The notes: generated from the letters alone by a model not told the origin. Positions 9,305 through 18,525 are shown, counted from the first letter of the stretch. The stretch is DNA of 63,278 nucleotides from Clostridia bacterium (GCA_017439085.1 JAFRTU010000004.1:1-63278); one strand, 5' to 3'. A program made the numbers and translations.

Positions 9305-9985
9305 ATGGACGTAATAAACTGGGTGGAGATCGGCGCAGCTTTGAGCATTGCCATTTGGCTTATAAAGATAGGATATGACGGTGAATACTTCGACGAGTTC
9401 TTGCTCAGCATAATAATACAGGCAGCATTTACAGGTCTCATGTGGCTCGGACTCAGGAAGACACCGTTCAATTTCAAATACCTGATATGTGTTCTTGCAG
9501 GTATCAGTTTCTTGTTCCCTATGATAGGAGCGATATTGCAGAAAAAACCGGTGAAGGAGGCTGAAAAGAAGAAGAGAGAACTCAAGGCCAGGATAAAGAG
9601 CGGACAGAAGTTCCGCAGTTTCAATACATTCATCATGAACAACAGGGAGAAGATAGGAGCTGTAACCTATGCGGGCAAGGTCTATTATTCTGACGAGCAT
9701 CCCGTCTTTGTGGATCAGGAACATCAGGATGATATACAGAAGATCTGGAATCCTGTATTAGGCTATCCCCACAGATATGCTGCGGGGGGATGGAAGACGC
9801 AGGAGTTCTTTAATGTCGCCAATGGTGAGAGGAACTGGACTTATGAGGAATCCGCGATCCTTAGGGAGCTCATCAAGGAGACTCTGGATTCGATAGGGAG
9901 CTGGGGCTCGGACAGTGAGGACCTGATGTACAGGAGAGCGACTCCGCAGCCCGTGAAGAAAAGGAACCTCAGGGCTCCATACTGA
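9305..9985 (+). CDS. Membrane protein of unknown function
   Basis: A 226-residue protein, not assigned to a family. The first 80 residues hold two or three hydrophobic segments (WVEIGAALSIAIWLIKIGY; LLSIIIQAAFTGLMWLGL; YLICVLAGISFLFPMIGAI). A highly basic stretch (KKPVKEAEKKKRELKARIK) and a soluble C-terminal domain rich in aromatic residues follow. Two ATGs lie at 9302 and 9305; GGAGG is 7 bases before the second, which is preferred. It has its own promoter, and the GNAT gene follows after 17 bp, so the two probably share a transcript. Confidence 0.7.
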   Translation: MDVINWVEIGAALSIAIWLIKIGYDGEYFDEFLLSIIIQAAFTGLMWLGLRKTPFNFKYLICVLAGISFLFPMIGAILQKKPVKEAEKKKRELKARIKSGQKFRSFNTFIMNNREKIGAVTYAGKVYYSDEHPVFVDQEHQDDIQKIWNPVLGYPHRYAAGGWKTQEFFNVANGERNWTYEESAILRELIKETLDSIGSWGSDSEDLMYRRATPQPVKKRNLRAPY

Positions 9986-10002
9986 TGAAGGGAGATAATT
10001 AA

Positions 10003-10458
10003 ATGATATTCCATATCAAGGACACAGAAGAAAAGAAACAAATCGCAAGAGAAGTCCTGGAAGACCTTAAGGACTGGTTCGAGAACGACGAAGGCAGAGA
10101 GGGTCTCATAAAGGAATCTGGTGAGCTTACGCTTTTAGCCTCCAAAGAGGATGGAAAGATCCAGGGATTTCTGGCCATAAGGCAGACCGGAGACGTCACG
10201 TGCGAGATCGCGGTTATAGGAGTGAAGAAGGCTTACAGAGGGCAGGGCATAGGAAGGATCCTTGTAGAGACCTCAAAGGCATATGCTAAGGCCATGGGAG
10301 CAAGGTTCCTTCAGGTCAAGACCGTAAAGAGAGGAATGTACAAGGAATATGATGAGACGAATGACTTCTACAGGAGCGTCGGCTTCGGTGAGTTCGAGGT
10401 CATGGAGGAGCTCTGGGATAAGGCAAATCCCTGCCAGATCTATATAATGGCTCTGTGA
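10003..10458 (+). CDS. GNAT-family N-acetyltransferase
   Basis: A 151-residue cytoplasmic enzyme. GNAT motif A is clear: IAVIGVKKAYRGQGIGRILVE (about 68-88), where RGQGIG binds the acetyl-CoA pyrophosphate. Motif B follows with FYRSVGFGEFEVMEE near 125. Such enzymes move an acetyl group from acetyl-CoA to an amine; the acceptor cannot be read here. It lies 17 bp after the membrane protein gene and ends before the next promoter. Confidence 0.85.
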   Translation: MIFHIKDTEEKKQIAREVLEDLKDWFENDEGREGLIKESGELTLLASKEDGKIQGFLAIRQTGDVTCEIAVIGVKKAYRGQGIGRILVETSKAYAKAMGARFLQVKTVKRGMYKEYDETNDFYRSVGFGEFEVMEELWDKANPCQIYIMAL

Positions 10459-10511
10459 AATAAGGTCCGCAGTTCTGAGTGAACTATCATTCTTACTTAC
10501 TGCCGGTGACC

Positions 10512-10540
10512 TTGTCATACAATATGGTGAAAATTATAAT
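10512..10540 (+). promoter_or_regulatory. Promoter of the DUF3592/LURP-one gene pair
   Basis: TTGTCA (10512-10517), a 17-bp spacer and a perfect TATAAT (10535-10540); the start codon is 34 bp downstream. Confidence 0.75.
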
Positions 10541-10574
10541 ATATTCGTAATTATTTTTGATCAAGGAGCAGCAT

Positions 10575-11054
10575 ATGAATAAGTTGATTACCATCATACG
10601 TGAATCAAGAGTGGCAAGATTCCTGATACCTGCCGGGATCATCCTTTTAGTATTCGGCATAATCTTCTTCTCTATTAACAACGCCAACAAGGACTATGTA
10701 AAGGCAGAGTCTACGGTTACAAAGATTGAAGTATATGAGGAAGCCTATACCGATGATAAGGGCAACAAGGTGGAGGAGACCTATAAGGCCACGGTCAAGT
10801 TCACCGCTGGTGGAAAGGAATGCGAATCCGAGCTTCTCGGAGTGGGCAAGTACAACGTAGGAGACAAAGTAACTATATATTACGATCCTTCAGATCCGAC
10901 TCAGATCACCATGTCCAAGAGCCTTCTGTTACCGATAGCCATTATGGCTGCAGGCATAGCAGCTCTTGCAGGAGGAGTCGTAAGTGCAATAAATGCATTC
11001 AAGAGGATCAGGAAGATGAAAGATCAGGAAAAGGAGTGGAGTTATGGAAAATAA
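10575..11054 (+). CDS. DUF3592-like membrane protein
   Basis: A 159-residue protein with a membrane helix near the N-terminus (FLIPAGIILLVFGIIFF), an extracytoplasmic beta domain (about 40-110; VEETYKATVKFTAGGK, then VGDKVTIYYDPSDPTQ) and a second helix (about 115-140). The YDP.DP element just before a second helix is typical of DUF3592 proteins. No function is known for the family. The start was set at 10575 because AGGAG lies 6 bases upstream; an earlier in-frame ATG at 10557 has none. It overlaps the next gene by 11 bp, which suggests translational coupling. Confidence 0.7.
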   Translation: MNKLITIIRESRVARFLIPAGIILLVFGIIFFSINNANKDYVKAESTVTKIEVYEEAYTDDKGNKVEETYKATVKFTAGGKECESELLGVGKYNVGDKVTIYYDPSDPTQITMSKSLLLPIAIMAAGIAALAGGVVSAINAFKRIRKMKDQEKEWSYGK

Positions 11055-11556
11055 GTATATGCTGAAACCGGTCCTGAAGACCATAAAGCAGTCATTCTAT
11101 CTCGAAGATGAGAACGGGAACAAGGTATATGAAGGCAACATGCTTAAGTTCTCGCTTTTCGGCGCAGCACCTCATGAATTCGTGAACAGGGTCAGCGGAA
11201 AGACAGAGCAGCACAAGGTAGGAAAGACCATCACGGCCGAAGAAGGAGACGGCGGACTTATCAGCATGCTGTCCAAGAGATCATATTTCAAGTTCGACGG
11301 AAAGAACATATGGGATCATCTTCATGATCTTGGCATACGCATCGAATCCGGTATAGCTGGGAACAAGTTAGGAATGAGATATGACGTCACACTGAGGGGA
11401 GAACATATTGCAACGATAGCAAACTCTTCACCTAAAGGCAAATCTATCCTGACGACCGATATGTACTATGATGTTTTCTGTGAAGAGAAGGATCTGGATA
11501 TCGTATTCCTGGTGGCTTTTTCGATTGCAAAAACGGAACAGACTTTCTATAACTGA
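11044..11556 (+). CDS. LURP-one-related (tubby-like) protein
   Basis: A 170-residue protein that reads like a LURP-one-related/YxjI-type beta-barrel: KTIKQSFYLEDENGNKVYEG at the N-terminus, then repeated strand pairs such as LRGEHIATIAN. These proteins share the tubby/phospholipid scramblase fold; bacterial members have no settled role. It overlaps the preceding DUF3592-like gene and ends at a terminator, so the two form a small operon. A second, clearer member of the family is at 23685. Confidence 0.6.
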   Translation: MENKYMLKPVLKTIKQSFYLEDENGNKVYEGNMLKFSLFGAAPHEFVNRVSGKTEQHKVGKTITAEEGDGGLISMLSKRSYFKFDGKNIWDHLHDLGIRIESGIAGNKLGMRYDVTLRGEHIATIANSSPKGKSILTTDMYYDVFCEEKDLDIVFLVAFSIAKTEQTFYN

Positions 11557-11566
11557 TCATATAAAG

Positions 11567-11602
11567 CTGAAAAAAGGCGGAGATCGTTCCGCCTTTTTTC
11601 AG
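11567..11602 (+). terminator. Intrinsic terminator after the LURP-one-like gene
   Basis: CTGAAAAAAGGCGG and CCGCCTTTTTTCAG form a perfect 14-bp stem with an eight-base loop; the T run is in the 3' arm. Confidence 0.9.
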
Positions 11603-11627
11603 TTGTTCACAGGGATAGAAGAAAAGG

Positions 11628-12203
11628 ATGAAATGCAGTATGTATCAGGAGATCTTTGATGTAGTCGATGAGAACGGAAGGCCCACCGGAGACAGAGTTG
11701 AGAGGAGCATTGCTCATAAAGCGGGCATAAGGCATGCGACTTCCCATGTCTGGATCGTAAGGAATGTCGATGGAAGGCTTCAGGTGCTGCTCCAGAAGAG
11801 GAGCATGACAAAAGACTCTTATCCGGGGCAGTATGACACTTCTTCCGCAGGGCACATTACTGCGGGCGATGATCCCGCAAATTCAGCGCTCAGAGAACTG
11901 AAGGAGGAACTTGGGATAACTCTGAAACCGGAGGAACTAAGACCCATAGGTCATTTCAGCATGTATTACAGGAAGATGTTTCATGGCGATTGGTTTTTTG
12001 ACAATGAATACTGCCATGTTTTTCTGGTGGAGAAGGAGATCGATATCGAGGAGCTGACCTTACAGAAAGAGGAAGTGGACAGGGTGGACTATTTCGATAT
12101 GGAAGAAGTATATGAAGGGCTTCATGAGAATGATGAGCGCTTCTGTGTACCATTGGACGGTCTTAATGTGCTGAGGACATATCTTGGACTTGGGATATGG
12201 TAA
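11628..12203 (+). CDS. Nudix hydrolase (isopentenyl-diphosphate isomerase-like subgroup)
   Basis: A 191-residue protein with a Nudix box at about 74-97: GHITAG...ALRELKEELGI. The REL.EELG core binds the catalytic metal; the first glutamate of the classic box is Asp here, as often in the subgroup that starts with EIFDVVDENGRPTG, and GHI replaces GGx. Members hydrolyse nucleoside diphosphate-type substrates; true IPP isomerase activity is not implied. The ATG at 11628 abuts its AAGG, so an in-frame ATG at 11640 could be the real start. It is monocistronic between a terminator and the next gene. Confidence 0.8.
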   Translation: MKCSMYQEIFDVVDENGRPTGDRVERSIAHKAGIRHATSHVWIVRNVDGRLQVLLQKRSMTKDSYPGQYDTSSAGHITAGDDPANSALRELKEELGITLKPEELRPIGHFSMYYRKMFHGDWFFDNEYCHVFLVEKEIDIEELTLQKEEVDRVDYFDMEEVYEGLHENDERFCVPLDGLNVLRTYLGLGIW

Positions 12204-12303
12204 AAATGTGGCAAAAGCAATTAATTGATCGCTTTATGAATACCATTAGCTCTCTTTGCGCTATAATGGAATCAGAATAATACAAAAAAGGGGGATATAG
12301 GTA

Positions 12304-12972
12304 ATGAAACATCTGTTTTTCGCATTTGCCTGTCTGATACTGGCGGGGTGTTTTCTCTTTGCTGAGAACAAGAAAAGCTACCTTCTGGCAGTGATACTTA
12401 AGGGATCTGCATCATTGATGTTCGTGCTCCTCGGCATACTTGGTGCATCGGCTGTAAAGAATACAGACTGTGGAGTGATCATCTGCGGACTTATTCTTGG
12501 ACTAATTGCCGACGTTCTTCTCAATCTCAGATATGTTATAGAGAAGAAGGGGAAGCTCATCTTTCTCATAGGCATTCTGGTATTCCTCATAGGACACATA
12601 ATGTATCTCATATGGGCTGCCGGAATATGCAAACTGTTCATACCTGCGATCCTAGTATGTGCGGTACTTACCTTCTTCCTTATGAAGTGGATCTTTGGCA
12701 GGATCACTGCTGAGAATCCATTCAAGATCTTCGGAGTGGTATATATCGGAGCGGTCGCTCTGCTTAATGTAGTATCGCTGTTCAATATGTTCACTGCATT
12801 CTCACAGAGGACCGTCATGTTCTTCTTCGGAGCTCTTCTCTTCCTGCTGAGCGACATAGTGCTTATACTTAACACATTCGGTAAGGAGCAGAAACTCAAG
12901 TTCAGGATACTCAACATATCCCTCTACTATCTGGGACAGATATTGATAGCATTATCACTACAGCTCATCTGA
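12304..12972 (+). CDS. YhhN-family membrane protein (lysoplasmalogenase-like)
   Basis: A 222-residue protein with seven or eight membrane helices. The family signature is visible as GLILGLIADVLLNL (about 61-74), IGILVFLIGHIMYL (about 93-106) and ALLFLLSDIVLIL (about 179-191), with conserved Asp and His inside the membrane. Eukaryotic relatives (TMEM86) cleave the vinyl-ether bond of lysoplasmalogen; the bacterial substrate is unproven. AAGGGGG precedes the ATG. A second YhhN-family gene is at 54803. Confidence 0.8.
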   Translation: MKHLFFAFACLILAGCFLFAENKKSYLLAVILKGSASLMFVLLGILGASAVKNTDCGVIICGLILGLIADVLLNLRYVIEKKGKLIFLIGILVFLIGHIMYLIWAAGICKLFIPAILVCAVLTFFLMKWIFGRITAENPFKIFGVVYIGAVALLNVVSLFNMFTAFSQRTVMFFFGALLFLLSDIVLILNTFGKEQKLKFRILNISLYYLGQILIALSLQLI

Positions 12973-12990
12973 GCAACTATAATACAGACA

Positions 12991-13024
12991 AAAAGACCTG
13001 TTTCATGGCGAAACAGGTCTTTTC
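12991..13024. terminator. Bidirectional terminator between convergent genes
   Basis: AAAAGACCTGTTTC and GAAACAGGTCTTTT form a perfect 14-bp stem around ATGGCG. The T/A runs on both sides let it stop the YhhN gene (+) and the helicase gene (-). Confidence 0.9.
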
Positions 13025-13037
13025 ATATTATTTTCAT

Positions 13038-15194
13038 TCAGATCTTTTCAAGAGGGACCCTCATGTTTATGCCTCTAGGTGTAGTTAAGGAATCGAATCT
13101 TATTACGTACCTCATATTCTCGGTATCGGCCTCGATTATGACTCCTTCTCCGAACACCTTGTGTCTTATCCTTGTGCCCGGAGCCATTATGTCGTCAGAG
13201 GCTACAGATCTCATCTTGAGATCGCTGTTTTTTACGTATGACAGTGTATTCTTTACCAGCTGTTCATCCAGTTTCGGGGAGAACACCATCCTGTCCTCAT
13301 CAATATCAAGTATGAACCTTGAAGGCCACCTCCTTGACCCGTTGAGATTGTTGCCTTCTGCCTCGGTCAGATACAGCTCATCCATGGCTCTTGTAAGGGC
13401 TACGAAGCAAAGCCTTCTTTCCTCTTCCATACTCTCAAGCGTCCTCGTCTTTCCTGAAGGAAAAATACCTTCATTCAGACCTGCAAGGAATACGACGGGG
13501 AACTCAAGCCCCTTTGCAGAGTGGACGGTCATGAGCTTCACTCTGTCGGATACGTCTATGAGGTCGGTATTGGAGAACAGGGATATGTGCCTTAAGTATG
13601 ATGCCAGATCGCTCTCCTCACCGGAGGTCCTCTCATAGTCGAATACAGACTGCTTGAGCTCTGAAATGTTGTCCAGCCTCACCTGATCGCCTTCTGTTCT
13701 CAGCATATTCTCGTAACCGCTCTTTACGAGAAGGTTATTCAGAAGATCGGAGACAGAGAGGAGACCTGCTTCAAGAGATGCTTCGTCTATTATCTTAATG
13801 AATTCTTCTGCATCAGTGCCCGAGAACTCTGAAGAAGGGGATATCTCCTTAAGAGCCTCATAGAGCGTAATGTTTCTCTTTTCGGCATATTCCTCAAGTA
13901 TCTTCATCCTTCTCATCCCGATGTTCCTCTTCGGAACGTTTATTATCCTTCTGAATGAGAGATCGTCCCTGAATGCAGCCATCCTGAGATATGCAAGTGA
14001 ATCCTTTATCTCTCTTCTCTCGAAGAACTGCACTCCGCTGTAAATGGTATAGGGGATGTCGTTCTTTAAGAATGCTTCCTCAAGGTTCCTGGAGACATAA
14101 TGAGCCCTGTACATTATTGTCATGTCACCGAACCTCATGCCCTTTGCATGTTTGTCCAGTATCTCTCCTGCGATGTATTCAGCTTCTTTGTCCGGGGAAG
14201 GGGACATGTGGCATATTACGTCTTTTTCCGACGTATCTCTCATGGGCACGAGATCCTTGTATATCCTGTTCTGGTTCTTTGATATTAGGGAATTCGCGAC
14301 CGCGATTATCTTGCCTGAAGAACGGTAGTTTTCGTTCATCATTATGGTCTTGACATCAGGGAACGCCTTGTCGAAATCGAGGAGATATCTCACGTCAGCA
14401 CCTCTCCAGGTGTATATGGTCTGGTCCGGATCTCCTACAACGAAGAGGTTTCCGTGATATGCCGCGAGAACTCTCATGAGCTCATACTGGGGAGGGTCGA
14501 TGTCCTGGAACTCATCGATCATTATGTATTCCAGCCTCTCCTGCCACTTTCTCTTTATGTCTTCGTGTTCCCTGAACATGAACAGCGTGAAGAGTATGAG
14601 ATCGTTATAGTCTAGTGCGAAGGTCTTTTTTTCCTGATACAGATATCCGTAGAATAGAATGTCTTTTATTTCGGTTGCAGTCTCGTATTTCCTGTAGAGC
14701 TCTTCCTGGGGCAAGTTGATCAAGTCGAGATAGTAGTCGGGCCTTTCCTTCAGCTTCAGGATCTCAAACATGTCCCTTGCCTTGGAGAAAGACATGTCCC
14801 TAAGAGAAAGATTCCTTTCATCGTAGATGATCCTGAGCATATCGTTTATGTCTTCATTGTCCAGAACGAAGAAGCTCTTCGGATATCCGAGCGAGCTTAT
14901 GTCTTCCTGGAGCACGGAAACACAGAATCCGTGGAAAGTATTTATATAGCCAGTATCATTATCGCCCGTTAGACTGTGTATCCTCTGTCGCATCTCGTTA
15001 GCCGATTTATTTGTGAAAGTTACACAGAGGATATTGCCCGGGAGTATACCTATGTCGTTTATGAGATGGGCGAATCTGTATGTAAGGGCTCTTGTCTTTC
15101 CTGAACCGGCTCCTGCGACGACCCTTATATATCCTTCCGTGGAAAGAACAGCTTTCCTCTGGGATTCGTTAAGTTCAGTCAATAGATCAGACAT
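13038..15194 (-). CDS. UvrD/PcrA-type superfamily 1 DNA helicase
   Basis: A 718-residue ATP-driven 3'-5' DNA helicase. Motifs in order: Q motif LNESQRKAV (8-16); Walker A AGAGSGKT (27-34); motif Ia CVTFTNKSANEM; Walker B IDEFQDIDPPQ (about 225); motif III VVGDPDQTIYTWRGAD (about 252); motif V VHSAKGLEFPVVFLAGL; motif VI FVALTRA. The C-terminus ends in the small Tudor-like domain typical of PcrA (GTRIRHKVFGEGVII), which contacts RNA polymerase in PcrA. It is somewhat shorter than typical PcrA (about 730-750). It could be the housekeeping PcrA or a paralogue. Confidence 0.9.
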   Translation of the reverse strand: MSDLLTELNESQRKAVLSTEGYIRVVAGAGSGKTRALTYRFAHLINDIGILPGNILCVTFTNKSANEMRQRIHSLTGDNDTGYINTFHGFCVSVLQEDISSLGYPKSFFVLDNEDINDMLRIIYDERNLSLRDMSFSKARDMFEILKLKERPDYYLDLINLPQEELYRKYETATEIKDILFYGYLYQEKKTFALDYNDLILFTLFMFREHEDIKRKWQERLEYIMIDEFQDIDPPQYELMRVLAAYHGNLFVVGDPDQTIYTWRGADVRYLLDFDKAFPDVKTIMMNENYRSSGKIIAVANSLISKNQNRIYKDLVPMRDTSEKDVICHMSPSPDKEAEYIAGEILDKHAKGMRFGDMTIMYRAHYVSRNLEEAFLKNDIPYTIYSGVQFFERREIKDSLAYLRMAAFRDDLSFRRIINVPKRNIGMRRMKILEEYAEKRNITLYEALKEISPSSEFSGTDAEEFIKIIDEASLEAGLLSVSDLLNNLLVKSGYENMLRTEGDQVRLDNISELKQSVFDYERTSGEESDLASYLRHISLFSNTDLIDVSDRVKLMTVHSAKGLEFPVVFLAGLNEGIFPSGKTRTLESMEEERRLCFVALTRAMDELYLTEAEGNNLNGSRRWPSRFILDIDEDRMVFSPKLDEQLVKNTLSYVKNSDLKMRSVASDDIMAPGTRIRHKVFGEGVIIEADTENMRYVIRFDSLTTPRGINMRVPLEKI

Positions 15195-15429
15195 GGTGAT
15201 ACTCCTTCGGCATTAATGTATGTATTAATTATATAATGACCAGAACTGTTTTAAGTCCGTTATTTATCTCTTTAAATGTGGAAAATGTAACAACAAGCCT
15301 AATTGTCAATATTGAGCATGTTTCAAAACTCATGACCGAAATAGTGTAGATATGATAATGATTGTAGGCGACGATTTTTATATTAAGAATTATGTTTTTG
15401 CAGTGATAATGTAATTTAGCCAAAAATAA

Positions 15430-15687
15430 CATACGCTTTCCGGAGGAGAGCAGCAGAGAGCTGCTATAGCAAGAGCACTTATGAACAGACCGAGGATCAT
15501 TTTTGCAGAAGAGCCAACGGGGAATCTGGACGAAGAAAACAAGAAGAACGTGATGAAGCTGTTGGCAGAGACTGTAAGAGAGAACGATGCAACGCTGATA
15601 ATGGTGACTCACGAATCCGACCACCTCAAGTATGTCGACTGGAACTACTATATGAGGGACGGAGTAATAACAAGAACAGAATCATAA
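15430..15687 (+). pseudogene. 3' remnant of a LolD/MacB-type ABC transporter ATPase gene
   Basis: The frame is open from 15430, just after an in-frame TAA, and encodes the last 85 residues of an ABC ATPase: the signature LSGGEQQRAAIARAL, Walker B IIFAEEPTGNLD and the H-loop IMVTHES, ending in MRDGVI. The 'EEPTGNLD' form is typical of ATPases paired with FtsX/MacB-type permeases. The Walker A half (about 140 residues) and any permease are absent, and the DNA upstream (15195-15429) is AT-rich without a matching frame. The first usable ATG (15481) lies after the signature, so no working ATPase can be made. Confidence 0.85.
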
Positions 15688-15709
15688 CTATATCCGCATA
15701 TGGTACAAT

Positions 15710-15742
15710 ATGGTTAACCGAGAGATCGGCTGACCATTTTTT
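15710..15742 (+). terminator. Terminator hairpin between the ABC remnant and pepV
   Basis: ATGGTTAACCGA pairs with TCGGCTGACCAT around GAGA (one mismatch, one G-T), followed by TTTTT. It probably ends the old ABC operon, but lying so close to pepV it could also act in that gene's leader. Confidence 0.75.
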
Positions 15743-15756
15743 AATTGAGGTAGTTT

Positions 15757-17127
15757 ATGGATATAAGAGATCAGATAAGGGAACTGCAGGATGGACTCGT
15801 AAGCGAGATAACAGATGTCTGCAGGATAGATTCGTCATATGACGAGAGTACGGCCGATGAATCGGCGATGAAGCCTTTCGGACAGGGCTGCAGGGATGCA
15901 CTCGACTGGATGCTCGAAAAGGGAAGAAAAGACGGTTTTGAAGTCCATGACGTGGATGGATATGCAGGTGACATAATCATAGGAAAGGGCGAAGAAGGCC
16001 TTAGCATCCTGGGACATCTTGACGTAATTCCCGCACCGAAGGACGGATGGGACTCCGATCCCTTTGCTCCTGAGGTCAGAGACGGAAAACTCTACGGAAG
16101 GGGAGTCTCGGATGACAAGGGACCGCTCCTTGCCGCATATGAGGCAGCAAAGCTTTATATGAGGAACAATCCCGATGCTGAAAAGCATATAAGGATCATA
16201 TTCGGTTGCAACGAGGAGAGAGGCAGCAGCTGCGTAGCACACTATTTCACGAAGATGGCTCCTTGCGTACAGGCTTTCACTCCTGATGCCGAATTCCCGG
16301 TAATATACGGAGAAAAAGCACATGCAGGTGCGGTCCTCACATCATATTTCGCCAGCGACAAGCTGATCTCCCTTGAAGGGGGCACCGTCTCAAATGCCGT
16401 TCCGGCATCATGCACGGCAGTTCTGAAGGGAATGGATTTCAGCTATATATATGCTGCTCAGGCTTTCAGCGCAAAGCATCCGGATATCCCGCACACGATA
16501 AAGACTGAGGGAAACAATACCGTTGTCACCGTATTCGGAAGGGCAGCACACGCATCTCTTCCTCATCTGGGACTGAATGCCGCGGTAGGCATGGCGTATT
16601 ATCTCTCGGAGTTCATGCCGGTCCCCCAGATCATGTTCATAGCAGAGAAACTGGACAAATACTATGGAGAGGACCTGGGAATTGCTTTCGAGGGAGAACT
16701 CGGAAAACTCACTATGAACCTCGGACTCATAAGCTATAAGGACAATAAACTGGAAGTCACTCTCGACTTCAGAGTGCCCCATGAGATAGACTGCGAGAAG
16801 CTCTTCGGGATGGTGATAAAGCCAATGGCCGGTGCACACGGATATGAGACCGAATACAGATTCGGAAAGGCCCTCATAGCCGATAAGGAGGGGAAGCTAG
16901 TGAAGGCCCTCGATGCGGCGTACAGGGAGGTCGAGCCCATGGGCGACGGTCCTCAGGCGATAGGCGGAGGAACGTATGCAAAGGAAGCAAATAACTGCGT
17001 TGGCTTCGGACCTGCGTTCCCCGGAGAAGTGACACACATCCACGAACCGAACGAGGTGATGGACCTTGCAAGCCTTGAGAAGGCTACTCTCATATATTAC
17101 AAGGCAATAGAAAAACTGATGGAGTAA
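15757..17127 (+). CDS. pepV: Dipeptidase PepV (M20 family)
   Basis: A 456-residue zinc dipeptidase of usual PepV length. The M20 metal and catalytic residues are visible: His and Asp in ILGHLDVIPAP (about 85-95), the bridging Asp in GRGVSDDKGPLL (about 114-125), the Glu pair in CNEERGSS and the late His in VTHIHEPNE (about 433). PepV-type enzymes split a broad range of dipeptides in the cytoplasm. It is the first gene of a tight operon (spoIIM-like gene 3 bp later). The SD is a weak GAGG. It is called over other M20 peptidases by its length and the TADESAMKPFGQGC N-terminus. Confidence 0.9.
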   Translation: MDIRDQIRELQDGLVSEITDVCRIDSSYDESTADESAMKPFGQGCRDALDWMLEKGRKDGFEVHDVDGYAGDIIIGKGEEGLSILGHLDVIPAPKDGWDSDPFAPEVRDGKLYGRGVSDDKGPLLAAYEAAKLYMRNNPDAEKHIRIIFGCNEERGSSCVAHYFTKMAPCVQAFTPDAEFPVIYGEKAHAGAVLTSYFASDKLISLEGGTVSNAVPASCTAVLKGMDFSYIYAAQAFSAKHPDIPHTIKTEGNNTVVTVFGRAAHASLPHLGLNAAVGMAYYLSEFMPVPQIMFIAEKLDKYYGEDLGIAFEGELGKLTMNLGLISYKDNKLEVTLDFRVPHEIDCEKLFGMVIKPMAGAHGYETEYRFGKALIADKEGKLVKALDAAYREVEPMGDGPQAIGGGTYAKEANNCVGFGPAFPGEVTHIHEPNEVMDLASLEKATLIYYKAIEKLME

Positions 17128-17130
17128 GAC

Positions 17131-17817
17131 ATGGAGATAATCGATATCAGAAAAGATCCTTTCAGCGACAAAAAGTATCACGGTTTCTTCGGGATATTCA
17201 GAAGGGGCAGGATGCTGTACAAGAAGTATCTCAGAAAACCCATGAGACTGGTGCTCATACTGTTCTTCGGTATAGCGATCGCATCCGCGATATTCTTCTA
17301 TATCTACAGGGATCATGCCATGAACATAATTAGCCAGTTCCTGAGCGAGCTCTCGGGAACGGGAGTAATAGATGACGAATCCAACATCTCGGTAGTGGGA
17401 CTCTGGGCCAATAACGTGAGAGCAGCTTCTAATGCTTGGCTATTCGGCCTTGTTCCTTTCATTTATCTTCCGGTGCTCAGCGTGATCATAAACGCCGGCA
17501 TGGTGGGGATACTGACGGGATATATAGGTGCCACGACGGGTTCCTCGTTCCTGAAGTCCGCACTGGTCTCCCTTGTCGGAGTGTTGCCCCACGGCATATT
17601 CGAGCTCACGGCACTGTTCATAACTATGAGCATGGGCATTGCACTATGCACATATATAAACAGGAGGATACTGAAAAAATACGAGCCCTGGACCTTTGAC
17701 ATATTCATGCAGGAGATGGCCATATATTACGCCACCAGAGTCATACCGCTCCTTACCATAGCTGCTGTCATAGAGGTCTATGTGACTCCTCTCATACTCG
17801 GACTGGTGAACGTATGA
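17131..17817 (+). CDS. SpoIIM-family (stage II sporulation protein M-like) membrane protein
   Basis: A 228-residue protein with about five membrane helices. The family core is AGMVGILTGYIG (about 124-135), then LPHGIFELTALFITMSMG (about 149-166), with the PHGIFE motif near the middle of the membrane. SpoIIM acts with SpoIID/P in engulfment during sporulation, but this family is also widespread in non-sporulating Bacillota with unknown roles, so sporulation should not be assumed. It is wedged between pepV and trmO with a 4-bp overlap on the trmO side. Confidence 0.8.
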   Translation: MEIIDIRKDPFSDKKYHGFFGIFRRGRMLYKKYLRKPMRLVLILFFGIAIASAIFFYIYRDHAMNIISQFLSELSGTGVIDDESNISVVGLWANNVRAASNAWLFGLVPFIYLPVLSVIINAGMVGILTGYIGATTGSSFLKSALVSLVGVLPHGIFELTALFITMSMGIALCTYINRRILKKYEPWTFDIFMQEMAIYYATRVIPLLTIAAVIEVYVTPLILGLVNV

Positions 17818-18524
17818 ACAGCATGGAGATAAGACCAGTAGCCCATATAGAGAACGAATACAGGGAGAAGTTCGGGATCCCCAGACAGAGCGGATTAAAT
17901 GAGCTCGTTATCTCAAGGATCGTCTTCGAACCGGAATACAGAGACCTCAATGCCCTCCGCGGCATTGAGGATTTTGATTATATATGGCTCATATGGGGAT
18001 TCTCCGGAAATAGCGAGAGTTCAAGATTCTCCCCGACCGTTAAGCCTCCTAAGCTCGGAGGTAATACCAGGATGGGCGTCTTTGCCACGAGGGCTCCCTT
18101 CAGGCCGAACAGGCTCGGCCTCTCTTCGGTGAGGCTCATGGAGGTAAAGCAGTCCGATGACGGCCCTGTCCTCATAGTTTCAGGAGCCGACCTCATGGAC
18201 GGGACCCCCATCTATGACATAAAGCCGTATCTTCCGTATACCGACAGTCATCAGGATGCGAGGGCCGGTTTCACCGAAGACGTGACCGCTAAGCCCCTTG
18301 AGGTGCTCTTCGACTGTGATACCGAAGGAATGTATCAGGATTATCTCGAGAGAGTGATGAAGATGCTCGAACTGGATCCGAGACCCGGTTATTCCGGAGA
18401 CGGGACAGTCTACGGCATCCATTTCGGGGACAGGGACGTCAGGTTCTTCGTGGAGGACGGAGTGTGCCGTGTTACCGAGATAGCTCCCGAGGACTCGGAC
18501 AGGATAAAGAGCGGAGAGAAATGA
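17814..18524 (+). CDS. trmO: tRNA (t6A37) N6-methyltransferase TrmO
   Basis: A 236-residue protein of the TrmO/YaeB/TsaA family, which uses S-adenosylmethionine to methylate the N6 of threonylcarbamoyl-adenosine at tRNA position 37. Diagnostic blocks: ALRGIEDFDYIWLIWGF (about 45-61), MGVFATRAPFRPNRLGLSSV (about 85-104) and DLMDGTPIYDIKPYLPY (about 124-140). ATGA overlap with the SpoIIM-like gene and one base before rluA point to a shared mRNA. Confidence 0.92.
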   Translation: MNSMEIRPVAHIENEYREKFGIPRQSGLNELVISRIVFEPEYRDLNALRGIEDFDYIWLIWGFSGNSESSRFSPTVKPPKLGGNTRMGVFATRAPFRPNRLGLSSVRLMEVKQSDDGPVLIVSGADLMDGTPIYDIKPYLPYTDSHQDARAGFTEDVTAKPLEVLFDCDTEGMYQDYLERVMKMLELDPRPGYSGDGTVYGIHFGDRDVRFFVEDGVCRVTEIAPEDSDRIKSGEK

Positions 18525-18525
18525 G

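Noticed and set aside
12262..12267. A TATAAT before the YhhN gene
   Set aside because: Probably real, but no acceptable -35 lies 16-19 bp upstream, so it was not listed as a promoter.
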